This document shows positions 47,235 through 56,297 of a stretch of DNA of 64,000 nucleotides, in pieces. Every line of letters starts with the position of its first letter. Position 1 is the stretch's first letter. The position numbers were made by a program, and so were the translations under genes. This DNA comes from Planctomycetota bacterium (GTDB lineage Bacteria > Planctomycetota > Planctomycetia > Pirellulales > UBA1268): contig VGZO01000017.1 of NCBI GenBank assembly GCA_016872555.1, forward strand, positions 1-64,000, given 5' to 3'. The notes beneath the pieces were generated by a model. The model saw only the letters and a program-made list of their open reading frames with translations, ran no database searches and had not been told where the DNA came from.

Positions 47235-48857
47235 TCAGGGCTGGAGACGGACGATCCGATCGGCGACGATCCGGCTGCCGAACCGCTGCGGCGACGTATC
47301 GGCACGGAGCAGGGCAGCCGCTTCGGCGGGTTGCCCCAGGGCCTGCTTGGCGCGGGCGAGATTGATCCGGGCGGGATCGGCCCAGATGCCGTCGGGGTGC
47401 TCCTCGAGAGTCATCCGTCCGAGGTAATCGACGGCGGTCTCGTAGTCGCGCTCACCGAGCGTCAACACGCCGAGGAAATACGTGGCCGCTTCCTTGAGCC
47501 GTTCATAGGATCGCTTCACGACGTCGGCCTGCTCCGGAGGCAGGCCGGCGACGCCGGCGTTGATCGTCGCCGTCGACGGCCGGGCGAGAAGGTAGGCGCT
47601 TTTCGCCCCGTCGGGGCCCTCGATGTCGCCGCGGAACTCCCGCAGGCGGGCGTTGAACAGAGGTCGCACCAGTTTGTCGGTCGCTCCCGGGCCACCGGAC
47701 TGCGTCAACGCCATCGACAGCGGTCCGAGCTCGGTGCCGAGGGCGGCCATGACCGCCTGGCCGGTCGCACCGCGGCGTCTGGCGATCGACACCCAGGGAA
47801 ACTCCCAGAGCCGGCCCCCCGGCGTCGCGGCGCCGCCCGGGAGCGCCGCCGAAGCCCGCTGGGCGAGGGCGCTGGCGTCGATCGAGAGGTTCAAGCGACG
47901 AGTCCCGACCAATTCGGCGTCGATCCGGGCCATCCGCCGGGCGAGGTTCCACGGCGCGGCGGGAACGAGGACGGTGAGCCGCCCGATGTCGTCGGCTTGA
48001 ACCGGGTATGGTCGATCGGGTAGCGACAAGGACGCGAGGATCGAGGGATCGGCCGCGGCCTGACGGGCGGTCGCGACACCCGTTCCTCCCGGGCCGGGCA
48101 CCGCCAGCCCGTACAGCGGATCGAACACGTAGGCCTCGCCGCCGGCGATCACCGCGACGGCCCACGGCCGCAGCTGGCCCGTGGACGCATCCCCGGTGGC
48201 GAGCACGACGCCGTCGAGCGCGGCGTGACGGAGCAATTCGAGGAACACCCACATGCGCTGCGGGGCGCTGGCACGACCGGCGAGAAGGATCTCGCCGGGA
48301 AGGAACCAGCGGCTGCCCGGCGTGGCCTCGGTGGGGACCGCCGGCGGGTCGGTGGTGATCGCCAGGGTCCGGCATGTCCAGTCGAACAGGTTGCGGGCGA
48401 CCTCGAGATCACCGACCGCGTCGCGCCGCGCGGTGGCGGCAACATCCGCCAGCCAGCGTTGGTCGCGCAGCGTGACGATGTCGGTGCCGGCGTCGAAGGT
48501 CCCGCTCCCGAGGCCGCGGAGCGTGGTCTCGTCGGCGAGCGGGGCGGAAATCGTGCCGACCAACGCGTCGGGACGCCAGTCTGGCGGCGCCGCATCGAGC
48601 CCCACCGCGTGGCTCCACTGATTGAGACGGTCGAAGACCTGCGCCGTCGCCGCCCCCTCGTCGTAGTCGTCGAGTTTGCCGAGAACGTCGATCGCACCGG
48701 AGAGCAGTTGCGTCCGGATTTCCTCCGACATCGTCGCGCCGACCCGCGGGGCCGCCGGCGCGGTGGCGGCGCGGCCAGGGGTCGCCGGAGCGCGACCGCA
48801 CCCTGCCACGACCAGTGCCAGGACGAAGACGACACCGCGGTCCCTGCGCGAACGCAT
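47235..48857 (-). CDS. Lipoprotein with transglutaminase-like and TPR-like regions
   Basis: A 540-residue predicted lipoprotein with signal '[15 protein letters not shown]' and lipobox VAGC. The middle (about 150-290) resembles the transglutaminase-like fold of planctomycete proteins: '[14 protein letters not shown]', '[20 protein letters not shown]', '[13 protein letters not shown]'. The positions where the catalytic Cys and His are expected read Ala/Pro and Trp, so the enzyme site seems lost. The C-terminal ~130 residues look like TPR-type helices ('[22 protein letters not shown]', read across about 465-487). The function is unknown. It follows kdsA by 32 nt; an alternative start at 48896 would overlap kdsA. 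Confidence 0.7.
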   Translation of the reverse strand: MRSRRDRGVVFVLALVVAGCGRAPATPGRAATAPAAPRVGATMSEEIRTQLLSGAIDVLGKLDDYDEGAATAQVFDRLNQWSHAVGLDAAPPDWRPDALVGTISAPLADETTLRGLGSGTFDAGTDIVTLRDQRWLADVAATARRDAVGDLEVARNLFDWTCRTLAITTDPPAVPTEATPGSRWFLPGEILLAGRASAPQRMWVFLELLRHAALDGVVLATGDASTGQLRPWAVAVIAGGEAYVFDPLYGLAVPGPGGTGVATARQAAADPSILASLSLPDRPYPVQADDIGRLTVLVPAAPWNLARRMARIDAELVGTRRLNLSIDASALAQRASAALPGGAATPGGRLWEFPWVSIARRRGATGQAVMAALGTELGPLSMALTQSGGPGATDKLVRPLFNARLREFRGDIEGPDGAKSAYLLARPSTATINAGVAGLPPEQADVVKRSYERLKEAATYFLGVLTLGERDYETAVDYLGRMTLEEHPDGIWADPARINLARAKQALGQPAEAAALLRADTSPQRFGSRIVADRIVRLQP

Positions 48858-48889
48858 GTGACGATCGATCGGCTGCGACGGCCCGCGCG

Positions 48890-49741
48890 TCAGCATGCGG
48901 CAGCCTCCGCGTCGGCGGCGAGCCGGGCGGCATGGAACCGCAGCACCCGTTCGAGCAGGCCACCGATGGCATCGAGGGGGACCATGTTCGGTCCGTCGCT
49001 GGGACTCGAGTCGGGATCGGGATGGGTCTCGAGAAACAGCCCGTCGATCCCGACCGCCGCCGCCGCGCGGCACAGCGGTTCGACGAGGCCGCGCTCGCCT
49101 CCCGTCTTGTCGCCGAGGCTGGCGGGGCGCTGGACGGAGTGCGTCCCGTCGAAGATCACCGGCACACCGAGGGCCCGCATCTCGGCCAAGCCACCGAAGT
49201 CGTTGACCAGCCGTCCGTAGCCGAAGAAGGTGCCGCGCTCGCACAGACAGATGTCTCGGCAGCCGCCGGCGAGCAACTTGGCGACGGCGTGCCGCATGTC
49301 GCCAGGCGCCAGGAATTGCCCCTTTTTCACGTTGACCGCCTTGCCGGTCGCGGCGGCGGCGAGGAGGAGGTCGGTCTGCCGGCAGAGAAAAGCCGGGATC
49401 TGGATGAGGTCGCACACCTCCGCCGCCGGACCGGCCTGCTCGGGGAGATGGATGTCGGTCGTCACCGGGAGGCCGGTTTTCTGCCGGACACGCGCGAGGA
49501 TCGCGAGGCCCTCGTCGGTTCCCGGTCCGCGGAAGGCACTCCCGCTGGTCCGGTTGGCCTTGTCGAACGACGCCTTGAACACCACCGGTAGGCGGAGCTC
49601 GACGGACACCAGCGCCAATCGTTCCGCGATGCGCAGGCACAGCGCCTCAGACTCGATGACACATGGCCCCGCGATCACCAGCAGGGGATGGCCGGGGCCG
49701 ACTCGAAAAGTGCCGACATGCGCCGGGAGGCGAGGATTCAA
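48890..49741 (-). CDS. kdsA: 3-deoxy-D-manno-octulosonate 8-phosphate synthase
   Basis: A 283-residue KdsA condensing arabinose-5-phosphate with PEP to Kdo-8-phosphate for LPS inner core. Motifs are '[12 protein letters not shown]', '[14 protein letters not shown]', '[14 protein letters not shown]', '[16 protein letters not shown]', '[11 protein letters not shown]' and '[12 protein letters not shown]'. The cysteine in 'AGPC' is the metal ligand of the metal-dependent class. Translation appears to begin at TTG 49741; no ATG or GTG in frame fits. It is the first gene of the minus-strand run towards comEC and implies an LPS-bearing outer membrane. Confidence 0.93.
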   Translation of the reverse strand: MNPRLPAHVGTFRVGPGHPLLVIAGPCVIESEALCLRIAERLALVSVELRLPVVFKASFDKANRTSGSAFRGPGTDEGLAILARVRQKTGLPVTTDIHLPEQAGPAAEVCDLIQIPAFLCRQTDLLLAAAATGKAVNVKKGQFLAPGDMRHAVAKLLAGGCRDICLCERGTFFGYGRLVNDFGGLAEMRALGVPVIFDGTHSVQRPASLGDKTGGERGLVEPLCRAAAAVGIDGLFLETHPDPDSSPSDGPNMVPLDAIGGLLERVLRFHAARLAADAEAAAC

Positions 49742-50211
49742 GGGGTGACCGTCCTCGGATGGGAGCCAGTGGCCGAAATGCTGCGGGAAACCGGTTCCTT
49801 GGCAGCTGTTCGGGAGGCGGACCGGCCCGAAACAGCAACCCTTCGCATCATAGCGATGACTGCCACGCCAGGGCCCCGAGTTGGTCGCACCGATTCCAGA
49901 GTTGCGACCTGAAACGCCTCACTTCGCACCGCTGCGGATTGCCGCGCTGTGACGCAGGATCGAACAGCGGCAGTGGCCACCTCGCCAGACCTTCTCACAT
50001 TGAGACAGCCGATTCGTGCCCGCATGGACACCTCTACTTGGCTGTCGAGGCCGAAAGCGGTGGTTTCGACGCACCTGGAGGGCGGACCGACGAGGATAAC
50101 GGCGCCGGCGGGGAATTGGCACACGACGTGCAGCGTCTCTTTACCGGCGGCGAGCGACACGAGCGGGCGTTAAAAGCCTCTCGAAACGCGAGCCTCCCGA
50201 CAAACTTCCCC

Positions 50212-50314
50212 AAGGTGGGGCCTTTGGCTTTTTCGGTCGTGCGGTCGCCTTGCCCCTGACTCTCACGGCCATGGCAGGATGCTCCTGCCGGGTCAAAGGC
50301 CCCACCTTTTTTCC
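50212..50314. terminator. Long inverted repeat, possible bidirectional terminator or structured RNA
   Basis: A perfect 15-nt inverted repeat, AAGGTGGGGCCTTTG (50212-50226) and CAAAGGCCCCACCTT (50294-50308), is separated by 67 nt. The loop contains another hairpin, GCAGG-atgct-CCTGC (about 50275-50289). The right arm runs into six T residues on the plus strand, and the left arm is followed by CTTTTTC. The first arm is itself GC-rich and partly self-complementary. Confidence 0.5.
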
Positions 50315-50402
50315 CTCACGACACCCCCTGAATGGGGAACCGCGTCGCGACGTCCGCATAGCGGGGCGGGCCGGCTCGCTGCCGGGACGAAACCGCCGAC
50401 CC

Positions 50403-50432
50403 TTGACGCTGCGAGTCTCGCTGCGCTAGTTT
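50403..50432 (+). promoter_or_regulatory. Candidate promoter of tRNA-Thr
   Basis: TTGACG (50403-50408) and TAGTTT (50427-50432) are 18 nt apart, about 68 nt before the tRNA. The GC content falls locally. Confidence 0.4.
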
Positions 50433-50499
50433 TAGGGATTCCCTCCGCAGGGCTCTTCGCGGATCGGCAGCCGGCCAAGCGTCCGGCTCGCGGAGGAAC

Positions 50500-50573
50500 G
50501 CCAGCGTAGCTTCAATTGGCAGAGCACCGCATTCGTAATGCGGGGGTTGTGGGTTCGATTCCCACCGCTGGCT
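50500..50573 (+). tRNA. tRNA-Thr (anticodon CGT)
   Basis: A 74-nt tRNA. Acceptor arms GCCAGCG and CGCTGGC pair perfectly, with discriminator T. The D arm is GCTTCAATTGGCAGAGC. The anticodon stem is CCGCA/TGCGG with loop TTCGTAA, giving anticodon CGT at 50534-50536. The T arm is GTGGG-TTCGATT-CCCAC. The 3' CCA is not encoded. It decodes ACG. Confidence 0.95.
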
Positions 50574-50794
50574 CTCGGGCCGCCATCGCGGGAAACCGTG
50601 GTGCACGCAGCTTGGAAGCGTTTGGATCCGGAGACGGCTCGATTCGGTCGGGATTCGATCGCGTTCCAGGTCCGGGCCGGGTAAATCCCTGGCTGTGGCT
50701 CGTGCGCGGTTGGCACCGACTGGTTGGTCCACGGTGACCGGTGTCGTCAGGAACGCACCGACAGGCTTACAGGTGGTTTTCATTGGGGGGCTTC

Positions 50795-52144
50795 ATGACT
50801 GCGGCGGTCACTCTCGACGTTCGTGACCTGATCACTGGCACCGGGCCCTTCGGTCCTGCGGAGATCGCGCGGCTTGTCGATCTGCTCGGCGATGACCCCG
50901 CGGCCCACCGCGATCTCAAACTCGCGGTCGCCGACATGGAGCGCAACGGCGAACGGAGCCCCGCCTCGTCGGTCCGTCTCGGGGTCGCCCAGCACCTGCT
51001 CGGACGCCACCGGGACGCGCTGGCGACGCTGCGCAGTGCCGACGGCAGCGCGCTGGCTATTTTCGTGCAGGGACGCGGCCACCTGGCACTGGCCGAGCAG
51101 GGGGGGGCGGACGCGTCCGACCACTTTGCCAAGGCACAGGAATCGTTTCTCGCCGCCCGCAAGGCCGGCTACGACGACGGTGAGTGCCTTGTTGCGGCCG
51201 CCGAAGCGGCCAGCGCCGCAGGCGATCACGATGAAGCTCGCCGGCTGATCGCCAATCTCGATGCCGCGGTGGCTCCCGCCGGTTACTGGGCGTTGCGCGG
51301 GGCGCTGCTGACCGAGTCGGGGGGCGCTCTCGCCGAGGCGGCCGCAGCCTTCGAGAAGGCGCTGGAGCGCGACCCGGGCCACCCAGGTGCGCTGTTCGCC
51401 CTCGGGTTGCTCAACGATCGGGCCGGGAACGACGACGAGGCGATCGCCTGCTACGAGCGGGCGACCCGCCGGTTTCCCGCGTCGGTCGGGGCACTGGTCA
51501 ATCTCGGGATCCTTCACGAGGACCGCGAGAACTACCACCACGCCCAGCAGTGCTATCGCCGCGTGCTCCAGGCCTTTCCCGATCATCCCCGGGCCCGGCT
51601 GTTTCTCAAGGATTCATCCGCCACCGGTGATTTGCGCCTCGACGAGCAGGACGGGCGCCAGCGCGACCGCTATGACCATGTCCTCTCGCTGCCGGTCACG
51701 GACTTCGAACTTTCGGTGCGGAGCCGAAACTGCCTCCAGAAGATGGGGATCATGACGCTCGGCGACCTCGCCAGGACCAGCGAGGCCGAACTGCTCGAAA
51801 GCAAGAATTTCGGTGAGACCAGTCTCGTCGAGATCAAGGACATGCTCGCCAGCAAGGGGCTGTCTCTCGGCCAGTTCACCGTGGTCGGTGCCGGTGAGAG
51901 CCCGGTCGTCGAGGAACTGCCGGTCAGCGGCGACGACATGGAGATCCTCTCCCAGTCGATCACCGAACTGGCTCTCTCCGTCCGGGCACGGAAATGCACG
52001 ACACGTCTCGGGATCACGACCATCGGCGAGTTGGTCCGCCGGACCGCCGAGGATCTCATGGAGTGCAAGAATTTCGGCGTCACGAGCCTCAACGAGGTCC
52101 GTGAAAAACTCGCCGAGCGCGGCTTGAAGCTGCGCGGCGACTGA
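50795..52144 (+). CDS. TPR protein with two RNA polymerase alpha C-terminal domains
   Basis: A 449-residue protein. Residues about 80-290 form TPR repeats ('AAFEKALERDPGHPGALFAL', 'AIACYERATRRFPASVGALV'). They are followed by two tandem alpha-CTD domains at about 294-355 ('SVRSRNCLQKMGIMTLGDL', then 'LLESKNFGETSLVEIKDML') and about 384-449 ('SVRARKCTTRLGITTIGELV', then 'ECKNFGVTSLNEVREKL'). Each keeps the two helix-hairpin-helix halves by which RpoA contacts UP-element DNA and activators, but no polymerase assembly domain is present. The protein could therefore recruit, mimic or titrate alpha-CTD contacts. ATG 50795 follows GGGGGG. No function is known. Confidence 0.85.
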   Translation: MTAAVTLDVRDLITGTGPFGPAEIARLVDLLGDDPAAHRDLKLAVADMERNGERSPASSVRLGVAQHLLGRHRDALATLRSADGSALAIFVQGRGHLALAEQGGADASDHFAKAQESFLAARKAGYDDGECLVAAAEAASAAGDHDEARRLIANLDAAVAPAGYWALRGALLTESGGALAEAAAAFEKALERDPGHPGALFALGLLNDRAGNDDEAIACYERATRRFPASVGALVNLGILHEDRENYHHAQQCYRRVLQAFPDHPRARLFLKDSSATGDLRLDEQDGRQRDRYDHVLSLPVTDFELSVRSRNCLQKMGIMTLGDLARTSEAELLESKNFGETSLVEIKDMLASKGLSLGQFTVVGAGESPVVEELPVSGDDMEILSQSITELALSVRARKCTTRLGITTIGELVRRTAEDLMECKNFGVTSLNEVREKLAERGLKLRGD

Positions 52145-52288
52145 GCCCCGCCCGCCGCGGCCGAACCGGCCCTGAATCGGCGCCGACTTGGGCCTTGCAG
52201 CCGGTCGAATGTCCGCCGACCGCTCGGCGCTGAACCGCGTTTTTCGGCCGGTTTCATGCCCACCACCCTCCTACAGGGGGTGTCTTAT

Positions 52289-52317
52289 TTGCGTTTCCAG
52301 GGGCTCCTGGATACGGT
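52289..52317 (+). promoter_or_regulatory. Candidate promoter of the DUF4912 gene
   Basis: TTGCGT (52289-52294) and TACGGT (52312-52317) are 17 nt apart, 47 nt before the GTG start. Confidence 0.3.
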
Positions 52318-52364
52318 TCAAGTGAAGTTCTGGTGATCGATCCCGGGGTTGGCCGAGGGCCATC

Positions 52365-53477
52365 GTGACAGCATCCAGTCTCAACGAGAAGCCGGTCCGG
52401 GATCTCGCCCGGATGGCGAAGCAGCATGGCGTGTCGGGCTGGCACTCGATGCGGAAGGATCAGTTGATCCGGGCCCTGATCCGCAAAGCCCGTGCCGCCC
52501 GCCCCGTGGCGGCCGCGGCGCTCCGCCCTCGTCCGGTGACGGTGGCCCGCGACGTCGCGCCCTCCAAGAACGCCACCCGGGACGCGGCGGTCACGCAGCG
52601 GATCCAGGAGGCGCGAGAGCGGCTTGCCCGGGCGAAAAACCTCGCCACCCGTCCGGAACAAGGGCGGCCCGCGCGGGCGATGAAGGATCGGCTCGTGGTC
52701 ATGGTCCGCGGCCCCCATTGGCTGCACGCCTTCTGGGAAATCACCCCCGCCAGCGTCGTCCGGGCTGAAGCCGCGCTCGGTCCTGAGTGGCACGCCGCCC
52801 GGCCCACGCTCCGCCTGCTGCAATTGGAGAACGGCCTCCAGGGCTCCCCCTCGGAGCAGGTGATCCGCACGTTCGACGTCCATGGCGGCGTGAAGAACTG
52901 GTTCATCGACATCCGCGAGCCGATCCGCTGCCGGGTTGAAATCGGCTACGCGACGCCGTCCGGCCGGTTCCATGTCCTGGCCCGGAGCAACGGCGTCTCG
53001 ATGCCGGCGACCTCGCAGGCCGACACCCTCGACGTCCATTGGGGCGACATCGCCGCCGATTGCGACAAGATCTACTCGATGAGCGGCGGCTATTCGCCGG
53101 AGAACAACTGCACCGAACTGCAGGAACTGTTTGAAGAACGGCTGCGCCGGCCGATGGGCCCGCCGGTCGGCCGCCGGTCGAGCGGTGACGCCGACGGCGA
53201 GGGGGAACAGGCCGGGGGCCTGCAGCTCGAGGTCGACGCCGAGATGATCATCTACGGCGTCACCGAGGCCGGCTGCTACGTGACGCTGCAGGGAGAGCCG
53301 GTCAAGGTTCAGCCCGACGGCACGTTCCGCGTCCGCGTCGATCTCCCCAACAAACGGCAGGTGATCCCGATCGTCTCCAGCACCCCCAACGGTCTGGAGC
53401 GTCAGACGGTCGTCGTCGCCGTGGAGCGCAACACGAAGTCGATGGAACCGCACTCGCGCGACAACGGCGAGTTCTGA
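52365..53477 (+). CDS. DUF4912 protein with Rho-N/SAP-like N-terminus
   Basis: A 370-residue protein starting at GTG 52365. Residues 1-40 resemble the Rho N-terminal/SAP-like helical domain ('VRDLARMAKQHGVSGWHSM', then 'KDQLIRALI'). An Arg/Ala-rich basic linker (about 40-105) and the DUF4912 domain (about 108-235) follow, with 'DRLVVMVRGPHWLHAFWEI' and 'FIDIREPIRCRVEIGYA'. The C-terminal region (about 285-370) has short beta-strand repeats ('GCYVTLQGEPVKVQPDGTF') like an extracellular or carbohydrate-binding fold. It is downstream of the TPR/alpha-CTD gene by 220 nt. Its function is unknown; the Rho-N-like head and basic linker suggest nucleic acid contact. Confidence 0.8.
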   Translation: MTASSLNEKPVRDLARMAKQHGVSGWHSMRKDQLIRALIRKARAARPVAAAALRPRPVTVARDVAPSKNATRDAAVTQRIQEARERLARAKNLATRPEQGRPARAMKDRLVVMVRGPHWLHAFWEITPASVVRAEAALGPEWHAARPTLRLLQLENGLQGSPSEQVIRTFDVHGGVKNWFIDIREPIRCRVEIGYATPSGRFHVLARSNGVSMPATSQADTLDVHWGDIAADCDKIYSMSGGYSPENNCTELQELFEERLRRPMGPPVGRRSSGDADGEGEQAGGLQLEVDAEMIIYGVTEAGCYVTLQGEPVKVQPDGTFRVRVDLPNKRQVIPIVSSTPNGLERQTVVVAVERNTKSMEPHSRDNGEF

Positions 53478-53858
53478 GCCGCTGCGCTTCGTGCGCGTTC
53501 CGTGAGCGCGGACCGTGTGACCGTGGCCGGCATCTGGTAGAGTGAAATCGCCGCGGTGGTTCGGGTCTGCGGCGATACGTTTTCTGCCATGTTCGTGCTG
53601 CTGTCGACACCATGCCGGTGAGCTCTTACCGAGGCTCGTCGGGTGCCGTCAGGTCTCGTCAGCGCGGCACGCCGGCTGCCTCACGGTCGCCGGATCCCGT
53701 GCCCGGGGCCGAGGCACCCTCCTTTTGTATGAACGAGCTCTCCGCATCCGCGACACCACGGCATCGCGGTGGAAAACGTATCGCCGCCGATCCTTCCCGC
53801 CGGGTCGCCCTCCCCACGGAGACGCCGGCGCCCGAGATGATGGGACCGTCGAATCGGT
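53478..53858. other. 381-bp convergent intergenic region
   Basis: The region lies between the DUF4912 gene (plus) and the c-type cytochrome gene (minus), so it should contain two transcript ends. I found no strong hairpin with a T-run, no RNA gene and no credible ORF. Confidence 0.45.
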
Positions 53859-55784
53859 TCAGGGCGAACGGCGTGAGGGCTTCCGTGATTCGCGGGCCAG
53901 CCAGCCGTCGACGACCGCGGCCGGCGGCCCACGGAAGGCCTGCTGGAACGCCAGATCGAAGCTCTTTCCCTCGTCGAGTTGCGCGACGAGCAGAGGCAGT
54001 TTGGCCGCTCCACCACTGGCACCGAAGAATGCCGCGGCGACAGGCGTCGCGTCGGCGGGATCGGCGCGGCCGGCCACGAGGTCGGCCGCCGAGCGAACCG
54101 CGCTGACCCGGTCGGCGGCTTCGGCGCGCCACGATTTTGCCAGCGCCGCCTTCGGCACGAGCTTCGCGGCCGTCACCCTGGCGGCGCCGTTGGCGAACCA
54201 GGCGGGGACACCGCGCCCTGCCAGGGCGGCAGCCGTGATCTGTTCCGCGAGGCGGAAGTCGAGTTCGGTCGCAGGCTGGCCAGCCTCCGGCACCACCAGC
54301 GCCCCATAGACGACGTCGCCCGAGATCCCCGCCCCGCCGAGGAGCCCCTTGGGGCGCTCGGCGCCGAGGACGTTGACCCAGAAATCGGAGTAGTCGAACG
54401 GCTTGGCGAACGCCATCAGCACGATCCCCCCCTTGATCAACGGCTGCCCATCGGCCACCAGCGCCCCAGCCACCTCCGCCTCGATCCGCCCGGCAGCCTC
54501 CGCCACCTCCTCCAGGCGCGACGCGGGCAGGTTGCCAACCACGCAGAGGCTCGACCCCCGCGCGATCACCACCGGTTCCTCGTCGGCGATCGCACGCCGC
54601 CACAGCCCGTCGGTGGCGGCGAACCGTGCCCGGGCGAGGTTTTCGTGCGACAGGCTGCGGGCACGACCAGCCGCAGCGACGTCGGCCAGCGCCGCCTTCG
54701 GCGAGAGCAGGTCGAGCTTCAGCCCCTGATCGATCCACCGGGCGATGAGGTCGATGGTGTCGGTGGCCAGCGGGGGCTTGCCGAGGGGCATCTGCTGGCC
54801 CTCGATCCCCGTGCCGCGGAGCTTCTTCACCAGGAGGCTGTCGGCCGATTTGCCCGGCACGACCGCGGGCCCCGTCTGACCGCCGCGGACGAGGGATTCG
54901 AGCGACACCATCCGCAGCCCTCCTTCGGGATCGTCGGCGTCGTGACAGCCGGCGCAGTGCTGGAGCAGGACCGGCGCCACCTCGAACGCGAACGACACGT
55001 CCCCCGGTTGGAGCGCCACCGCACCGCGGAGCTGCGGTGGCGCAGCGGCCGTCGCGGCCGGAGGGCCAGCCGGCGGACCGGTGAGCGGCAGGGCCTGGTC
55101 GGTGCCGTCGTAGGCCGCCCCGCGGTCGATCCACGACACCAGCGTAGCCAGATCGGCCGCCGGCACCTTCCCTCCACCGCGCGGCATGTCGCCGGAGAGA
55201 ATCACTTCCACCAGCCGGCTGGCGGCCCCGGCGCCCTTCTGCACCATCCCGGTGCGCATCAGGCCGTCGTAGCTGGTCATCTGGAAATCGCCGCGGCGGC
55301 CACTGACATGGCACCCCCCGCAATGCCTGACGAGCAGCGGAGCGATCTCCTTGGTGAAGCTCGGCCCCGGCTGGGCTGCGGGGGCGGGCCGATCGGCCGG
55401 CGCCGGACGGGTCGCTTTGGCCGCCATGCCCGAGGGGACGAGGAGAGCCGACACGTCGACCCCCTCGAGATCGAGCCGCTCACGCAGATCACCGGCACGC
55501 GTGCACAGCGCGCGGAATCCGGTCGGCGGGCGACTCTCCTCGGCGAGCGCGGTGAGCATCCCCGCCGCTTCACCGAGGCGGTCCTTCGCACGCCCGGGCT
55601 TGCCGTCGGCGAGGAGCACTTCGGCTTCGTCGAGGAGCCGTTTCACCGCCCCGGCAGTAGGCGCCTGATCGGCCGCACGGAGGGGGGCGGGGCGCGTGAT
55701 CCAACCGCAGGCGCCGACGATCACCAAGGCCGCGACGACGCGCGTCGAGCGGTTCGGGCGCGGCATGCGACACGCCATCGTCAT
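53859..55784 (-). CDS. Exported protein with two c-type cytochrome (CxxCH) domains
   Basis: A 641-residue protein with signal peptide (about 12-38, ending 'RAA'). A helical segment (40-110) precedes two planctomycete-type cytochrome c domains: 'VRHCGGCHVSGRRGDFQ' (haem site near 153) and 'LQHCAGCHDADDPEGGLRM' (near 277). Each is followed by the 'MPRGGGKVPAADLATLVSWI'- or 'MPLGKPPLATDTIDLIARWI'-type distal Met and helix. The C-terminal ~250 residues ('PFDYSDFWVNVLG', 'VPAWFANGAARVTAAKLVP') look like a peptidase-MA-like helical domain. It needs haem attachment by ResB/CcsA. The start overlaps the zinc-ribbon gene's stop by ATGA. Confidence 0.82.
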   Translation of the reverse strand: MTMACRMPRPNRSTRVVAALVIVGACGWITRPAPLRAADQAPTAGAVKRLLDEAEVLLADGKPGRAKDRLGEAAGMLTALAEESRPPTGFRALCTRAGDLRERLDLEGVDVSALLVPSGMAAKATRPAPADRPAPAAQPGPSFTKEIAPLLVRHCGGCHVSGRRGDFQMTSYDGLMRTGMVQKGAGAASRLVEVILSGDMPRGGGKVPAADLATLVSWIDRGAAYDGTDQALPLTGPPAGPPAATAAAPPQLRGAVALQPGDVSFAFEVAPVLLQHCAGCHDADDPEGGLRMVSLESLVRGGQTGPAVVPGKSADSLLVKKLRGTGIEGQQMPLGKPPLATDTIDLIARWIDQGLKLDLLSPKAALADVAAAGRARSLSHENLARARFAATDGLWRRAIADEEPVVIARGSSLCVVGNLPASRLEEVAEAAGRIEAEVAGALVADGQPLIKGGIVLMAFAKPFDYSDFWVNVLGAERPKGLLGGAGISGDVVYGALVVPEAGQPATELDFRLAEQITAAALAGRGVPAWFANGAARVTAAKLVPKAALAKSWRAEAADRVSAVRSAADLVAGRADPADATPVAAAFFGASGGAAKLPLLVAQLDEGKSFDLAFQQAFRGPPAAVVDGWLARESRKPSRRSP

Positions 55785-56257
55785 GGGCCCGGCGCTCCGA
55801 CGGACGCCCACCAGAACCCGGCGAAGAACGCCGCCACGATGCTCAGGGTGAGCGTCCCCAGATAAGCATAGACGGCCCACCACGGCAACGTCACCGGCGT
55901 GCGCAAACCACGTGGGCGGGGTTCTGCGTGGTCCTTGGACACGACCACCACGGGAGCGGCGGAGGCCGCTCGGTCGGGAACCGGCGGGGATGAGGCTCGG
56001 CCCGATCGCCCCGGCCGCGGCAGCGTGACAGGCGCGTCGCCGAACGGATCTTCGTGGCTGTTCCCGTCGAGCGCTGCCAGCGATGCCTCCACCGCTGGAG
56101 AGTCGAAGTGCCTTGGCGGTCGAGCCGGTGCCTCGGCTCCGGAAGCGGGAACGACGGCCGGCGCCTCGCAGCGTGGGCAGGCGATCGTGTTCCCCTGCCA
56201 GCGCGAGGGGACGTAGAGCTTGGCACGGCACCCGGGACAACGGAACTTGATCGCCAT
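55781..56257 (-). CDS. Zinc-ribbon membrane protein
   Basis: A 158-residue protein. An N-terminal zinc ribbon reads 'MAIKFRCPGCRAKLYVPSRW' then 'ACPRCEA' (CxxC...CxxC, residues 7-30). It is followed by a Pro/Ala-rich acidic linker and one C-terminal membrane helix (about 122-150, 'AVYAYLGTLTLSIVAAFFAG'). Such zinc-ribbon/linker/TM proteins are common in planctomycetes and their role is unknown. ATG 56257 was chosen to start directly at the ribbon. It is translationally coupled to the cytochrome-domain gene downstream. Confidence 0.75.
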   Translation of the reverse strand: MAIKFRCPGCRAKLYVPSRWQGNTIACPRCEAPAVVPASGAEAPARPPRHFDSPAVEASLAALDGNSHEDPFGDAPVTLPRPGRSGRASSPPVPDRAASAAPVVVVSKDHAEPRPRGLRTPVTLPWWAVYAYLGTLTLSIVAAFFAGFWWASVGAPGP

Positions 56258-56297
56258 CGCCCCGGTCCCCCTTACGCTCCGGCACCCGACCACATCC

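Larger units (their letters stand above)
49742..50499. other. 758-bp intergenic region with structured segments, no gene recognised
   Basis: It lies between the kdsA start (minus) and tRNA-Thr (plus). It contains a minus-strand TATGAT (49847-49852) that could serve kdsA, a long inverted repeat with T-runs at 50212-50308, and a plausible tRNA promoter at 50403. Short frames on both strands (about 70-140 codons) have no recognisable motif and are Arg-rich. Confidence 0.5.

Noticed and set aside
50140-50330. SRP (4.5S) RNA or tmRNA at the structured intergenic segment
   Set aside because: The SRP apical motif (GGAAG/AGCA loop) and the tRNA-like ends and tag frame of tmRNA are absent on both strands.
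50141-50359. Minus-strand 72-codon ORF upstream of tRNA-Thr
   Set aside because: It is Lys/Arg-rich without a recognisable motif and spans the inverted repeat; RNA structure explains the region better.
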